The notes under the pieces are model-generated. The model was not told the DNA's origin and ran no database searches. It saw nothing but the letters and a program-made list of their open reading frames with translations. Shown here in pieces: positions 27,204-35,804 of a stretch of DNA of 64,000 bases (positions are counted from its first letter, which is position 1; each line of letters begins with the position of its first letter). This DNA is from Jeotgalicoccus sp. (lineage in GTDB: Bacteria; Bacillota; Bacilli; Staphylococcales; Salinicoccaceae), in assembly GCA_003513765.1 (NCBI GenBank), contig DONT01000004.1:166451-230450 (forward strand). Reading direction: 5' to 3'. The translations under genes and the position numbers were made by a program.

Positions 27204-27961
27204 AGAAGCTTGCTAATTTATACTTACTGCTTGTTATCGTACTGCTGTATTTTCCGATACTGTATTTAATGTTCTATTCGTTTAACAGTGCAGGTAATAT
27301 GAGCAGTTTCGACAGCTTTACACTGGAACATTATATAAGTGTTTTTACGAACCAGAGGCTCATCGTTATTATAATTAATACGCTGGCTGTTGCACTGATT
27401 TCAAGTGCTGCTGCAGTACTCATCGGTCTCGGCGGTGCATTGTTTATATACAATGTTAAACACAGTACAAGACGTATATTGCTGAGTATCAATAATATTA
27501 TGATTGTTTCACCCGATGTCATTATCGGTGCCTCACTGCTCATTTTATTTACGCACGCAGGAATTTCTCTCGGATCTGTCAGTGTGATACTGGCACATAT
27601 TGCTTTTTCAGTGCCAATCGTTGTACTGATGATTCTTCCAAAGCTGTACAATATGAATCAGTCGCTGGTCGATGCTGCGAGAGACCTTGGTGCGGATTCT
27701 AAAACGATAATATTTAAAGTCATCATTCCGTTTATAAAGCCAGGTATCATTGCAGGATTTTTTATGGCACTGACTTATTCACTTGATGATTTCGCGGTAA
27801 CGTTCTTTGTCACCGGCAGCGGATTTTCTGTACTGTCAGTAGAAATATATGCAATGGCAAGACGCGGCATCTCTTTAGAAATCAATGCCGTGTCGACACT
27901 GATTTTCTTATTTGTTCTCGTTCTTGTATTTACTATCTCCTCAGTACACGTAAACAGGTGA
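27200..27961 (+). CDS. potC: Spermidine/putrescine ABC transporter permease PotC
   Basis: A 253-residue permease homologous to PotB, six helices, EAA loop DAARDLGADSKTIIFKVIIPF. Co-translated with potB and 16 bases ahead of potD. Confidence 0.93.
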   Translation: MKKLANLYLLLVIVLLYFPILYLMFYSFNSAGNMSSFDSFTLEHYISVFTNQRLIVIIINTLAVALISSAAAVLIGLGGALFIYNVKHSTRRILLSINNIMIVSPDVIIGASLLILFTHAGISLGSVSVILAHIAFSVPIVVLMILPKLYNMNQSLVDAARDLGADSKTIIFKVIIPFIKPGIIAGFFMALTYSLDDFAVTFFVTGSGFSVLSVEIYAMARRGISLEINAVSTLIFLFVLVLVFTISSVHVNR

Positions 27962-27977
27962 AAAAGGAGAGAGTGCT

Positions 27978-29048
27978 ATGAAAACATTTATCAGTTTAAT
28001 TGCGGTATCACTGACAGCAGGAATTATACTTCTCGTAAGTGCGGGTCTGCTGGAACAGTCAGATAATAATGCAGGCAATACACTTTATGTTTATAACTGG
28101 GGAGAATATATCGACCCCGAGCTGCTCGAGAAATTCTATGAAGAAACAGGAATACGTGTTGTCTATGAAACGTTTGATTCAAATGAAGCGATGATGGTTA
28201 AAGTTAACCAGGGCGGCACGCCGTACGATGTTATATTTCCAAGCGAATATACGGTTGAGAAAATGATTAAAGACGAGTTAATTATTCCGCTCGATTACAG
28301 CAGACTTCCAAATGCCAAAAATATAGATACTGATATTTCAGCGAGAATGCCTGAAGAAATAACGGATTACTCAGTTCCGTACTTTTTCGGTACAGTAGGA
28401 ATTTTATATAATGAAGAAACTTTACCGGAGCTCGACTTTTCCACCTGGAATACTTTATGGGATGAATCGCTGGAAAATGAAATACTGATGGTGGACGGTG
28501 CAAGAGAAGTACTCGGCATGTCATTAAACAGTATAAGTGAGTCACTAAACACGACGGATGATGAAAAGCTGGAAGCGGCAACGGATAAGCTGATTCAGCT
28601 GTCACCGAATATCCGGGGAATCGTCGGTGATGAAATTGCCTCGATGATGACGGAGAACGAGGCACAGGTTGCTGTTGTGTGGAGCGGTATGGCACAGGAT
28701 ATAATGTGGAAAAATGAAGAACTGAATTATACTGTGCCTAAAGAAGGCTCGAATTTATGGTTTGATGCAATGGTCATTCCGAAAAACTCGAAGAATACTG
28801 ACGGTGCTTATCAGTTTATCAATTTTCTCTTAGACAGTGAAACAGCGGCAGCGAACGCCGAATGGGTGGGTTATGCTACACCGAATACTGCAGCACTTGA
28901 ATTGCTGGACGAAGAAGTCCGTGAAGATACGAGATTCTATCCAGAAGATGACCAGCTCGAGGCACTGGAAATGTACAGAGATCTTGGACCAGAGATGATC
29001 AGCCGTTATAATGAGCTGTTTTTACAATTTAAAATGTCACTTGATTAA
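27978..29048 (+). CDS. potD: Spermidine/putrescine-binding protein PotD
   Basis: The 356-residue extracellular substrate-binding protein. The mature part begins LYVYNWGEYIDPELLEKF, a family signature, and includes acidic ligand-site regions (YDVIFPSEYTVEKM). The N terminus is a hydrophobic helix (SLIAVSLTAGIILLVSAGLL) without a Cys, so it is probably membrane-anchored by an uncleaved or non-lipid signal rather than being a lipoprotein. AAGGAG site. Last gene of potABCD. Confidence 0.92.
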   Translation: MKTFISLIAVSLTAGIILLVSAGLLEQSDNNAGNTLYVYNWGEYIDPELLEKFYEETGIRVVYETFDSNEAMMVKVNQGGTPYDVIFPSEYTVEKMIKDELIIPLDYSRLPNAKNIDTDISARMPEEITDYSVPYFFGTVGILYNEETLPELDFSTWNTLWDESLENEILMVDGAREVLGMSLNSISESLNTTDDEKLEAATDKLIQLSPNIRGIVGDEIASMMTENEAQVAVVWSGMAQDIMWKNEELNYTVPKEGSNLWFDAMVIPKNSKNTDGAYQFINFLLDSETAAANAEWVGYATPNTAALELLDEEVREDTRFYPEDDQLEALEMYRDLGPEMISRYNELFLQFKMSLD

Positions 29049-29098
29049 AAAATTGTGACATGGGTATTAACCTATAAAGACAAATTAGGAGGATTATT

Positions 29099-29962
29099 AT
29101 GGCTAAAGAATACACACAGACTGTAAAACCGGTCAGCCGTATTGCTGAAAGAATATTTGGCTGGCTTGGCTGGCTTATACTGCTGGCATTTACTGCAGGA
29201 ATCTTGTTTTTCTCATTAGTTACTATGAATGACCCTGCTCAAATTGAGCAGATTACCAATCAGGTGGAATCTCAGATGGAGGGCATGAACACTCAGGGTG
29301 TTGATCCTCAGGCTGTCATCGATATGACAATTTCAGGGCTAAGCAGCTTTTGGATGGTAGCATTGTATCTAGTATTGCCTCTAATTATTGCAATACTGGG
29401 ATTATTGAATATGCGCCGCAGAATTTTAGCAGGTATCTTGCTGCTTATTGCTGCTATCCTTGCAGCACCATTAGTATTTACTTTAATTTCATCACTATTT
29501 TTCGTAATTGCAGCAATTCTGCTGTTTGCACGTAAAGATTTAGTGGTCAAGAATGAACACCCGGTGGATGCTTATCCGCGTGAAGAACGTAATGATCGTA
29601 ATACACGTGATGAGCAAAGCGACTACCGCCCGCAGCAGAATCACAGAGAGGAACAGCACCGTACAGCGACTGCTGACGATGATGTTAAAGTTCATCAGAA
29701 CAGAAATTCGGAATACGGTTATAATAATAACAGGGATATTAACGATGATGACATTGAAAGCACGCGTAAATTCAGCCGCATCGATGAGGATGAAGTGAAT
29801 GCTGTAGATAATAATATCGATTCTACTAATATCAATCGTCCGGTGACTGAGCGTGAATACGATCGTAACAGCGGCGTCGAACTTGAAGATTTAAATGAAA
29901 TCGACAGAGAAGACCCTGCTCGTACGAGAAGAGACAACGTCGACCGAAGAAATCGCAAGTAA
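29099..29962 (+). CDS. DUF4064-type membrane protein with long charged tail
   Basis: A 287-residue protein. Residues 20-45, 85-105, 112-128 and 130-145 are predicted helices of a DUF4064-like membrane unit; an extracellular Gln/Asn-rich loop lies between helices one and two. From about residue 150 the protein is a low-complexity hydrophilic tail rich in Asn, Asp, Arg and Glu, presumably cytoplasmic and disordered. The same kind of gene follows potD in S. aureus. AGGAGG site; own terminator. Function unknown. Confidence 0.75.
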   Translation: MAKEYTQTVKPVSRIAERIFGWLGWLILLAFTAGILFFSLVTMNDPAQIEQITNQVESQMEGMNTQGVDPQAVIDMTISGLSSFWMVALYLVLPLIIAILGLLNMRRRILAGILLLIAAILAAPLVFTLISSLFFVIAAILLFARKDLVVKNEHPVDAYPREERNDRNTRDEQSDYRPQQNHREEQHRTATADDDVKVHQNRNSEYGYNNNRDINDDDIESTRKFSRIDEDEVNAVDNNIDSTNINRPVTEREYDRNSGVELEDLNEIDREDPARTRRDNVDRRNRK

Positions 29963-29976
29963 GCAAATATTGAACC

Positions 29977-30007
29977 GGAAGAGCTTTCAAGCTCTTCCGA
30001 TTTTTAT
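29977..30007 (+). terminator. Rho-independent terminator
   Basis: GGAAGAGCTT / AAGCTCTTCC stem with T-rich tail after the DUF4064 gene. Confidence 0.9.
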
Positions 30008-30041
30008 TTCGGGAAATTTTACACATAAATGTTAACTGCTT

Positions 30042-30056
30042 ATGTAACCGATAACA
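30042..30056 (+). promoter_or_regulatory. CcpA cre-like site upstream of the carrier-ilvD unit
   Basis: ATGTAACCGATAACA fits WTGNAANCGNWNNCW at every constrained position. It lies about 120 bp before the extended -10 promoter at 30155, in the only unit transcribed away from this gap. Confidence 0.5.
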
Positions 30057-30130
30057 ACACGGTGATATCAATGTCTGCAAGACTTTATATAATTATTAAA
30101 TTATCAGAATTTATAAAATAATCAATTATC

Positions 30131-30152
30131 AATATTCTAAAATGAGAATATT
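30131..30152. promoter_or_regulatory. Inverted repeat in the -35 region of the carrier-ilvD promoter
   Basis: Arms AATATTCT and AGAATATT separated by six bases: a perfect 8-6-8 repeat, ending three bases before the extended -10 element. Candidate repressor or activator site. Confidence 0.5.
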
Positions 30153-30154
30153 TC

Positions 30155-30163
30155 TGTTATGAT
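30155..30163 (+). promoter_or_regulatory. Extended -10 promoter of the carrier-ilvD unit
   Basis: TGTTATGAT (TGnTATGAT) 42 bases before the coding start; no good -35 box, consistent with an activator-dependent or extended -10 promoter. Confidence 0.5.
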
Positions 30164-30204
30164 ACCTGTTATAACTAAATTAAAATTGAATTGGAGTGGT
30201 TCAG

Positions 30205-31200
30205 GTGAAGGCTTTAATCAAATTGAGTACATTTATAGGTAATACTTTTGCTGTCTGGGTCATTTTATTTGCAGCATTAGCTTTTCTTCTACCTGGAGGT
30301 TTTACGTGGATTTCTCCATACATAAATCTGCTGCTCGGAATTATTATGTTCGGTATGGGGCTGACTTTAAAATTAAAAGATTTTAAACAGGTAATAACAG
30401 CGCCTAAAGAAGTTATTACCCTTGTAGTAGCACAGTATACAATCATGCCGCTTCTTGCAGTAGGGCTGGTTTTTCTATTCCAGCTGCCGCCGGAAATTGC
30501 GATTGGTGTAATTCTGGTCGGTTGTTCTCCGGGCGGTACGTCAAGTAACGTTATGACATATCTTGCAAAAGGAAACATGGCATTGTCGGTTACAGCAACC
30601 TCGGTATCGACTTTACTTGCACCGATTATTACGCCGGCTTTGACACTTCTGTTAGCAAGTGCCTGGCTGCCGGTTTCGTTTTCAGCAATGTTTATTTCAA
30701 TTATCCAGATCGTCCTTGTACCGATTGCACTTGGGGTAGCAGTACAGTATCTACTTGGAGATAAAGTTGAACAGGCTGTAGGAATCCTGCCATTAATTTC
30801 TGTAATTGGGATTATTGGTGTAATTACTGCGGTAGTATCAAACAACGTTGAAAATATACTTGCTTCGGGCTTACTTATTTTTGCAGTGGTGATACTCCAT
30901 AATTTACTTGGATATTTAGTCGGTTTCCTTCTCGGTAAAGTATTCCGTTTTGATCTTAAAGATACGAAAACTTTATCGATTGAAGTCGGCATGCAGAATT
31001 CAGGGCTTGCAGCAACTCTGGCAGCAACACACTTTTCACCAATCGCAGCTGTACCGGGAGCACTATTCAGTGTCTGGCACAATATTTCCGGTTCACTTGC
31101 AGCGAATTGGCTGAGTAAACTTGGTAATGATAAAGATGTAACTAAAAAAGATACGAAAACAATAGAACAGAACAAGGAAGTTAAACAAACAGAAGTATAA
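30205..31200 (+). CDS. BASS family transporter (bile acid:sodium symporter-like)
   Basis: A roughly 331-residue membrane protein with about nine to ten helices and the BASS signature blocks LGIIMFGMGLTLKLKDF, GCSPGGTSSNVMTYLAKGN and the C-terminal EVGMQNSGLAATLA. Start taken at GTG 30205, seven bases after GGAGTGG; another GTG lies at 30196 inside that site. The C-terminal 25 residues are charged. Family members carry organic anions such as bile acids, pantoate or pyruvate with Na+. Co-transcription with ilvD (24-base gap, no terminator) suggests a keto- or hydroxy-acid linked to branched-chain synthesis; the substrate is not provable here. Confidence 0.85.
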   Translation: MKALIKLSTFIGNTFAVWVILFAALAFLLPGGFTWISPYINLLLGIIMFGMGLTLKLKDFKQVITAPKEVITLVVAQYTIMPLLAVGLVFLFQLPPEIAIGVILVGCSPGGTSSNVMTYLAKGNMALSVTATSVSTLLAPIITPALTLLLASAWLPVSFSAMFISIIQIVLVPIALGVAVQYLLGDKVEQAVGILPLISVIGIIGVITAVVSNNVENILASGLLIFAVVILHNLLGYLVGFLLGKVFRFDLKDTKTLSIEVGMQNSGLAATLAATHFSPIAAVPGALFSVWHNISGSLAANWLSKLGNDKDVTKKDTKTIEQNKEVKQTEV

Positions 31201-31224
31201 AAGATTAAAAAGGCGGGGGCAACT

Positions 31225-32937
31225 ATGACAGAGAAGAAAGATATAAGAATTCGTTCAAATGTATATGATGATATTGGATTAAAAGCTCCGAACAGGGCAA
31301 TGATGAGAGCTGTCGGTTTTACCGATGACAGTTTCAAGAAACCGCAAATTGGAGTTGTCAGCAACTGGGCTGAAACGACACCGTGTAACATTCATTTAAA
31401 CGACCTTGCACAATTTGCAAAAGAGGGCGTTTCTGAAGCAGGCGGTGTACCGGTTCAATTTAATACAATCACTGTAGCAGACGGTATTGCAATGGGCACA
31501 CCGGGAATGCGTTTCTCATTACCGTCACGTGATATTATTGCAGATTCTATTGAGACGATGGTTCAGGGTCAAAACTTTGATTCGTTTGTTGCAATCGGCG
31601 GGTGTGATAAAAATATGCCAGGCTGCGCAATTGCTATAGCGAATACGAATATCCCGGCTGTATTTGTCTACGGCGGAACGATTGCACCGGGGCGTCATAA
31701 TGGTCAGGATATCGATCTTGTTTCCGTATTCGAAGGTGTCGGTAAATGGAATAACGGAGATATTGATGATGCAGAACTTAAAAAAGTAGAATGTGCAGGA
31801 TGCCCGGGGCCAGGTGCATGCGGCGGTATGTATACGGCGAACACCATGGCTGCCGCACTTGAAGCGATGGGGCTGAGTCTTCCAGGATCGGCATCCAACC
31901 CTGCAATAACAAAAGAAAAAGAACAGGATGTATATGAAGCGGGGAAAGCAGTACTTAACCTGCTGGAAAAAGAAATTTATCCGAGAGATATTTTAACAAG
32001 AGAAGCTTTTGAAAATGCAATTACTGTCGTTCTTGCACTCGGCGGTTCGACAAATGCGATTCTCCATCTGTTAGCAATTGCTCACGCAGCTGAAGTTGAA
32101 CTAACAATTGATGACTTTAACGATTTCCAGGAAAAAGTACCGCATCTCGCTGACTTAAAACCTTCAGGTAAATATGTATTCCAGGACCTGTTTAAGGTTG
32201 GCGGTGTTCAGGGTGTTATGAAATATCTTCACGAAAAAGGATATATTCACGGTGACTGCCTGACAGTAACAGGGCAGACAGTTGCTGAGAATCTTGCTGA
32301 AGTTGAACATTTAACAGCCGGACAGGATGTCATTATGCCGCTTGAAAATCCAAAACGTGCTGATGGTCCGTTAATCGTACTTAAAGGTAACTTGGCGCCG
32401 GAAGGTGCGGTAGCAAAAGTATCTGGTGTTAAAGTGCGCCGTCACGTCGGTGAAGCGAAAGTGTTCGATAACGAGCAGGAAGCAATTGAAGCTGTAATGG
32501 CGAACGAGATTGTTAAAGGCGATGTAGTGCTTGTGCGCTATGTTGGCCCTAAGGGCGGACCGGGTATGCCGGAAATGCTGTCACTATCGAGCTTGATTGT
32601 GGGTAAAGGTCTCGGTGAGGATGTTGCGCTCTTAACGGATGGCCGTTTCAGCGGAGGGACTCATGGACTAGTCGTTGGCCATATCGCTCCGGAAGCACAA
32701 GACGGAGGCAACGTTGCGCTAATTCAAACAGGTGATATTGTCACGATAGACCAGGATACAAAAGAGCTGTCGTTTAATGTTTCTGATGAAGTACTAAAAG
32801 AGCGGCGTAAAGATTTAGTGCTGCCGCCGCTTCACAGTAAAGGTGTGCTCGGTAAATATGCGCATATCGTCTCGTCATCATCTAAGGGGGCGATTACAGA
32901 CTTCTTTAATAGAGATGATCTGCCTGGCAGAAACTGA
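31225..32937 (+). CDS. ilvD: Dihydroxy-acid dehydratase
   Basis: The Fe-S enzyme that converts dihydroxy-isovalerate/-methylvalerate to the keto acids for Val, Leu and Ile. The 570-residue protein has the cluster motifs GCDKNMPGC and CAGCPGPGACGGMYTANTM and the C-terminal GRFSGGTHGLVVGH. GGCGGGGG-type ribosome site. It is separated from ilvB by a strong terminator and a T-box, so it is a distinct unit with the upstream BASS gene, unlike the usual ilvDBN arrangement. Confidence 0.96.
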   Translation: MTEKKDIRIRSNVYDDIGLKAPNRAMMRAVGFTDDSFKKPQIGVVSNWAETTPCNIHLNDLAQFAKEGVSEAGGVPVQFNTITVADGIAMGTPGMRFSLPSRDIIADSIETMVQGQNFDSFVAIGGCDKNMPGCAIAIANTNIPAVFVYGGTIAPGRHNGQDIDLVSVFEGVGKWNNGDIDDAELKKVECAGCPGPGACGGMYTANTMAAALEAMGLSLPGSASNPAITKEKEQDVYEAGKAVLNLLEKEIYPRDILTREAFENAITVVLALGGSTNAILHLLAIAHAAEVELTIDDFNDFQEKVPHLADLKPSGKYVFQDLFKVGGVQGVMKYLHEKGYIHGDCLTVTGQTVAENLAEVEHLTAGQDVIMPLENPKRADGPLIVLKGNLAPEGAVAKVSGVKVRRHVGEAKVFDNEQEAIEAVMANEIVKGDVVLVRYVGPKGGPGMPEMLSLSSLIVGKGLGEDVALLTDGRFSGGTHGLVVGHIAPEAQDGGNVALIQTGDIVTIDQDTKELSFNVSDEVLKERRKDLVLPPLHSKGVLGKYAHIVSSSSKGAITDFFNRDDLPGRN

Positions 32938-32958
32938 TTAATTTAATAAAATGTGATA

Positions 32959-33009
32959 GAATCCGTACGTCAAATTCTCCCCGAATAGAGACGTACGGAT
33001 TCTTTTGTT
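32959..33009 (+). terminator. Terminator of the carrier-ilvD unit
   Basis: Perfect 13-bp stem GAATCCGTACGTC / GACGTACGGATTC and T-rich tail. Its core resembles the terminator that ends the whole leu operon at 42515. Confidence 0.92.
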
Positions 33010-33092
33010 TTTATCTCGTTTCTTCTATTCATCTAAAAACGTGTAAAAAGAGTATAAAAACATTTATTTTATGAAAAGCGGACGTATCAATC

Positions 33093-33107
33093 ATGTAAAC
33101 GATTACA
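33093..33107 (+). promoter_or_regulatory. CcpA cre-like site upstream of the ilvB leader
   Basis: ATGTAAACGATTACA matches WTGNAANCGNWNNCW exactly. Its centre is about 87 bp before the predicted transcription start, nearly the position of the activating cre of the Bacillus subtilis ilv-leu operon. Confidence 0.7.
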
Positions 33108-33151
33108 TTATCAGAAATATTAGACTATTTAAAATAATTGGCTTTTTACTG

Positions 33152-33180
33152 TTGCTTTTAATAAAAATACGGGGTATCAT
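33152..33180 (+). promoter_or_regulatory. Promoter of the ilvB-leu operon
   Basis: TTGCTT (33152-33157), 17 bp, TATCAT (33175-33180); transcription would start near 33187 and run into the T-box leader. Confidence 0.65.
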
Positions 33181-33229
33181 ACATTCATTAAGAAATTTAA
33201 ATAATCAAATAATTCAAATATTAGAACTT

Positions 33230-33507
33230 AAAGCGTTGAAGGGAACTTCCGTACTGCAAAACATTTTCAGAGACTGAGTGCTTGGTGCGAACTCAGAATG
33301 TAGCAGTAAAGAATCTCATCCCTGAGTGCCCGGCTGAAAAGAAGTAGGCTGGGACGGGTTAAAACTCGTTATTCATTTTAACTGGTTATGCCAGTTGCAG
33401 AGGTATGCACAGAGATGTGCCTACAAATTTGGGTGGTACCGTGAAAGCTCCTTTCTCCCCATTGATCATTACTATAATGATCTTTGAGAGAATTGGGCTT
33501 TTTTATT
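33230..33507 (+). ncRNA. T-box riboswitch, leucine (CUC) specifier
   Basis: The leader contains the Stem I pairing TACTGC-ACATT / AATGT-GCAGTA, the distal loop with GGTGCGAAC closed by CTGAGT / ACTCAG (33275-33297), a specifier region GAAT-CTC-ATCCCTGAG in which CTC (33315-33317) is the Leu codon, the T-box GGGTGGTACCGTG (33430-33443), and a terminator stem GATCATT / AATGATC plus outer CCCA / TGGG with T6 (33446-33507). Uncharged tRNA-Leu would stabilise the antiterminator and turn on ilvBN-ilvC-leuABCD and the dehydratase. Confidence 0.93.
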
Positions 33508-33536
33508 TTAAGTTTATGCTATAAGGAGGAAATATT

Positions 33537-35267
33537 ATGAAGGTTGAAGTTGAACACTCACAAGAAGTTATTGCGAATATAAAAACAGGTGCTGACTTAT
33601 TAGTAGAAGCATTAGCGGAACATGAAGTAGATACTGTCTTCGGTTATCCGGGCGGTGCAGTACTTCCAATTTATGATGCGCTCTACCGTCATGAGAGTTC
33701 ATTCAAACACATTCTTTGTAGACATGAACAGGGCTTAATCCACGCAGCGGAAGGATATGCCAGAGTGAGCAGCAAACCGGGTGTCGTTATTGCAACGAGC
33801 GGACCGGGGGCGACGAACTTAATTACAGGTATTACTGATGCGATGATGGATTCATTGCCGATTGTTGCATTCACCGGCCAGGTATCATCGAAAGTTATCG
33901 GTACAGACGCTTTCCAGGAAGCGGACATTATCGGATTAACTACACCGATTACCAAACACAATTATCAGGTAACCGATGTAAAAGATTTAAAACGGATTGT
34001 TAATGAAGCATTTCACATCGCTTCTACAGGACGTCCTGGCCCGGTTGTTGTTGATATTCCAAAAAATATCTCGGAAGCAGTCGTTGAAGAAGTAACAGAT
34101 GATGCGATTCGTCTGCCGGGCTATCAGCCGACAATTAAACCGAATCCTCTGCAGATTAACCGTTTACTGGAAGCACTGCAGAACTCTGAACGTCCGGTTG
34201 TCCTGACAGGTGCAGGTGTTCAGTTTGCTAAAGCTTCTGAGGAACTGCGGGAGTTTATTAAAAGATATGACCTGCCTGTAGTATCTACGCTACTCGGTCT
34301 TGGAACATTTAACGCAGATGATAAAAACTTCTTAGGTATGGCGGGAATGCACGGTACGTATGCTGCGAATATGGCGATTCACGATGCTGACTTATTAATC
34401 AACATCGGCGCAAGATTCGATGACAGACTGACAGGCAGAATTGCTGATTTTGCACCGCACGCAAGAGTCGCTCATATCGATATCGATCCAGCGGAAATTG
34501 GTAAAAACGTAGAAACACAAATACCGGTTGTCGCAGATGCGAAAGAAGCACTCGAACTTTTAAACGCCGGACGGTGCGACATGAAAACAATCGACAGCTG
34601 GAGACATAAAACACAAACTGATAAAGAACAGAATCCGCTGTGGTACAAACGCAGTGAAGATTTAATCTCTCCTCAGTGGTTTATCGAACAAGTATATGAA
34701 GCAACTGACGGCAAAGCGATAGTAACGACAGATGTCGGACAGCATCAAATGTGGAGTGCACAGTTTTATAAATTCAGGGAACCGAATCATTTCGTTACTT
34801 CCGGCGGCCTCGGCACGATGGGCTTCGGTTTACCGGCAGCTATAGGTGCACAGCTGGCATTTCCGGATAAGACAGTTGTTGCTATTGTTGGTGACGGCGG
34901 TTTCCAGATGACAATGCAGGAACTTGCAACACTGAAACAGTACGGTCTGCCGGTAAAAGTAATTATCGTGAACAACGAAGCGCTTGGCATGGTTAGACAA
35001 TGGCAGGAGAAATTTTACAACGAACGCTATTCGGAATCGCTGATGCAGACGAATCCGGATTTTGTAAAACTTGGTGAAAGCTTCGGTCTTAAATCGTTCA
35101 AATATACCAGTGAAGCTGAAGTAGCAGGAGAGCTGAAAGAAGCATTAGCTTCAGATGAACCCGTGCTGATTGATGCAAGAGTTGTAAAACTTGATCTTGT
35201 ATATCCAATGGTACCGGCAGGAAGAGGAAATCACGAAATGATAGGGGTGAGAGAATGCAGCGAGTAA
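33537..35267 (+). CDS. ilvB: Acetolactate synthase catalytic subunit
   Basis: Thiamine-diphosphate enzyme condensing pyruvate with pyruvate or 2-ketobutyrate. The 576-residue protein has the N-terminal FGYPGGAVLPIYDAL, the catalytic Glu in CRHEQGLIHAAEGYARV, and the ThDP motif GDGGFQMTMQELATLKQYGLPVKVIIVNN. AGGAGG site after the T-box terminator. Overlaps ilvN by 13 bases. Confidence 0.96.
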   Translation: MKVEVEHSQEVIANIKTGADLLVEALAEHEVDTVFGYPGGAVLPIYDALYRHESSFKHILCRHEQGLIHAAEGYARVSSKPGVVIATSGPGATNLITGITDAMMDSLPIVAFTGQVSSKVIGTDAFQEADIIGLTTPITKHNYQVTDVKDLKRIVNEAFHIASTGRPGPVVVDIPKNISEAVVEEVTDDAIRLPGYQPTIKPNPLQINRLLEALQNSERPVVLTGAGVQFAKASEELREFIKRYDLPVVSTLLGLGTFNADDKNFLGMAGMHGTYAANMAIHDADLLINIGARFDDRLTGRIADFAPHARVAHIDIDPAEIGKNVETQIPVVADAKEALELLNAGRCDMKTIDSWRHKTQTDKEQNPLWYKRSEDLISPQWFIEQVYEATDGKAIVTTDVGQHQMWSAQFYKFREPNHFVTSGGLGTMGFGLPAAIGAQLAFPDKTVVAIVGDGGFQMTMQELATLKQYGLPVKVIIVNNEALGMVRQWQEKFYNERYSESLMQTNPDFVKLGESFGLKSFKYTSEAEVAGELKEALASDEPVLIDARVVKLDLVYPMVPAGRGNHEMIGVRECSE

Positions 35268-35770
35268 TCACAATGACAGTACAAAATTCCAGTGGTGTGC
35301 TGAACAGAGTAACTGGAATGCTTGCCAAACGGGGCTTTAATATTGAAAGTATTACAGTTGGCGCTTCGGAAGCAGAAGGCATATCGAAGATGACAATTGT
35401 CGTCGATATCGCAAACGATAAAAGCTCGGAACAGCTGACCAAACAGCTGCATAAACAAATCGATATTCTGAAAGTAGATGATATTACCGATTCGAAAATT
35501 GTTTCGAGGGAACTCGCTCTGATTAAAGTGGGAGCGAACAGTACATCGAGAAGTGAAATCCAGAGTATTATCGAACCGTTCAGGGCAAGAGTGCTCGATG
35601 TTTCGAAAAACTCACTCATTATAGAAGTAACTGGAAAACCGGATAAGGTAGATGCATTAATTGAACTGCTGACACCTTACGGCCTAAAAGATTTATCCCG
35701 CACGGGTGTTACAGCATTCAGACGCGGACAGCAGAAAAATATACAGGATTTAAAAACACTCAGTGTTTAA
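35255..35770 (+). CDS. ilvN: Acetolactate synthase regulatory subunit
   Basis: A 171-residue small subunit with an N-terminal ACT domain (residues 1-75, NSSGVLNRVTGMLAKRGFNIESITVG, the valine site) and the complete C-terminal domain. Full length, comparable to Bacillus IlvN, so valine feedback is expected. Starts within the end of ilvB. Confidence 0.94.
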   Translation: MQRVITMTVQNSSGVLNRVTGMLAKRGFNIESITVGASEAEGISKMTIVVDIANDKSSEQLTKQLHKQIDILKVDDITDSKIVSRELALIKVGANSTSRSEIQSIIEPFRARVLDVSKNSLIIEVTGKPDKVDALIELLTPYGLKDLSRTGVTAFRRGQQKNIQDLKTLSV

Positions 35771-35804
35771 AAATAATATATATATAAAAGGGAGAAATTA
35801 AATT

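Noticed and set aside
30201..31391. 396-codon minus-strand open frame
   Set aside because: Exactly antisense to the BASS carrier and the start of ilvD; no ribosome site, promoter or recognisable domain. A shadow of the coding strand.
33255..33275. CodY box near the ilvB leader (ATTTTCAGAGA)
   Set aside because: At least four mismatches to AATTTTCWGAAAATT, and the bases are needed for T-box Stem I.
33071..33277. 68-codon frame upstream of ilvB
   Set aside because: Contains the cre site and promoter and runs into the T-box Stem I; no ribosome site. The region is regulatory, not coding.
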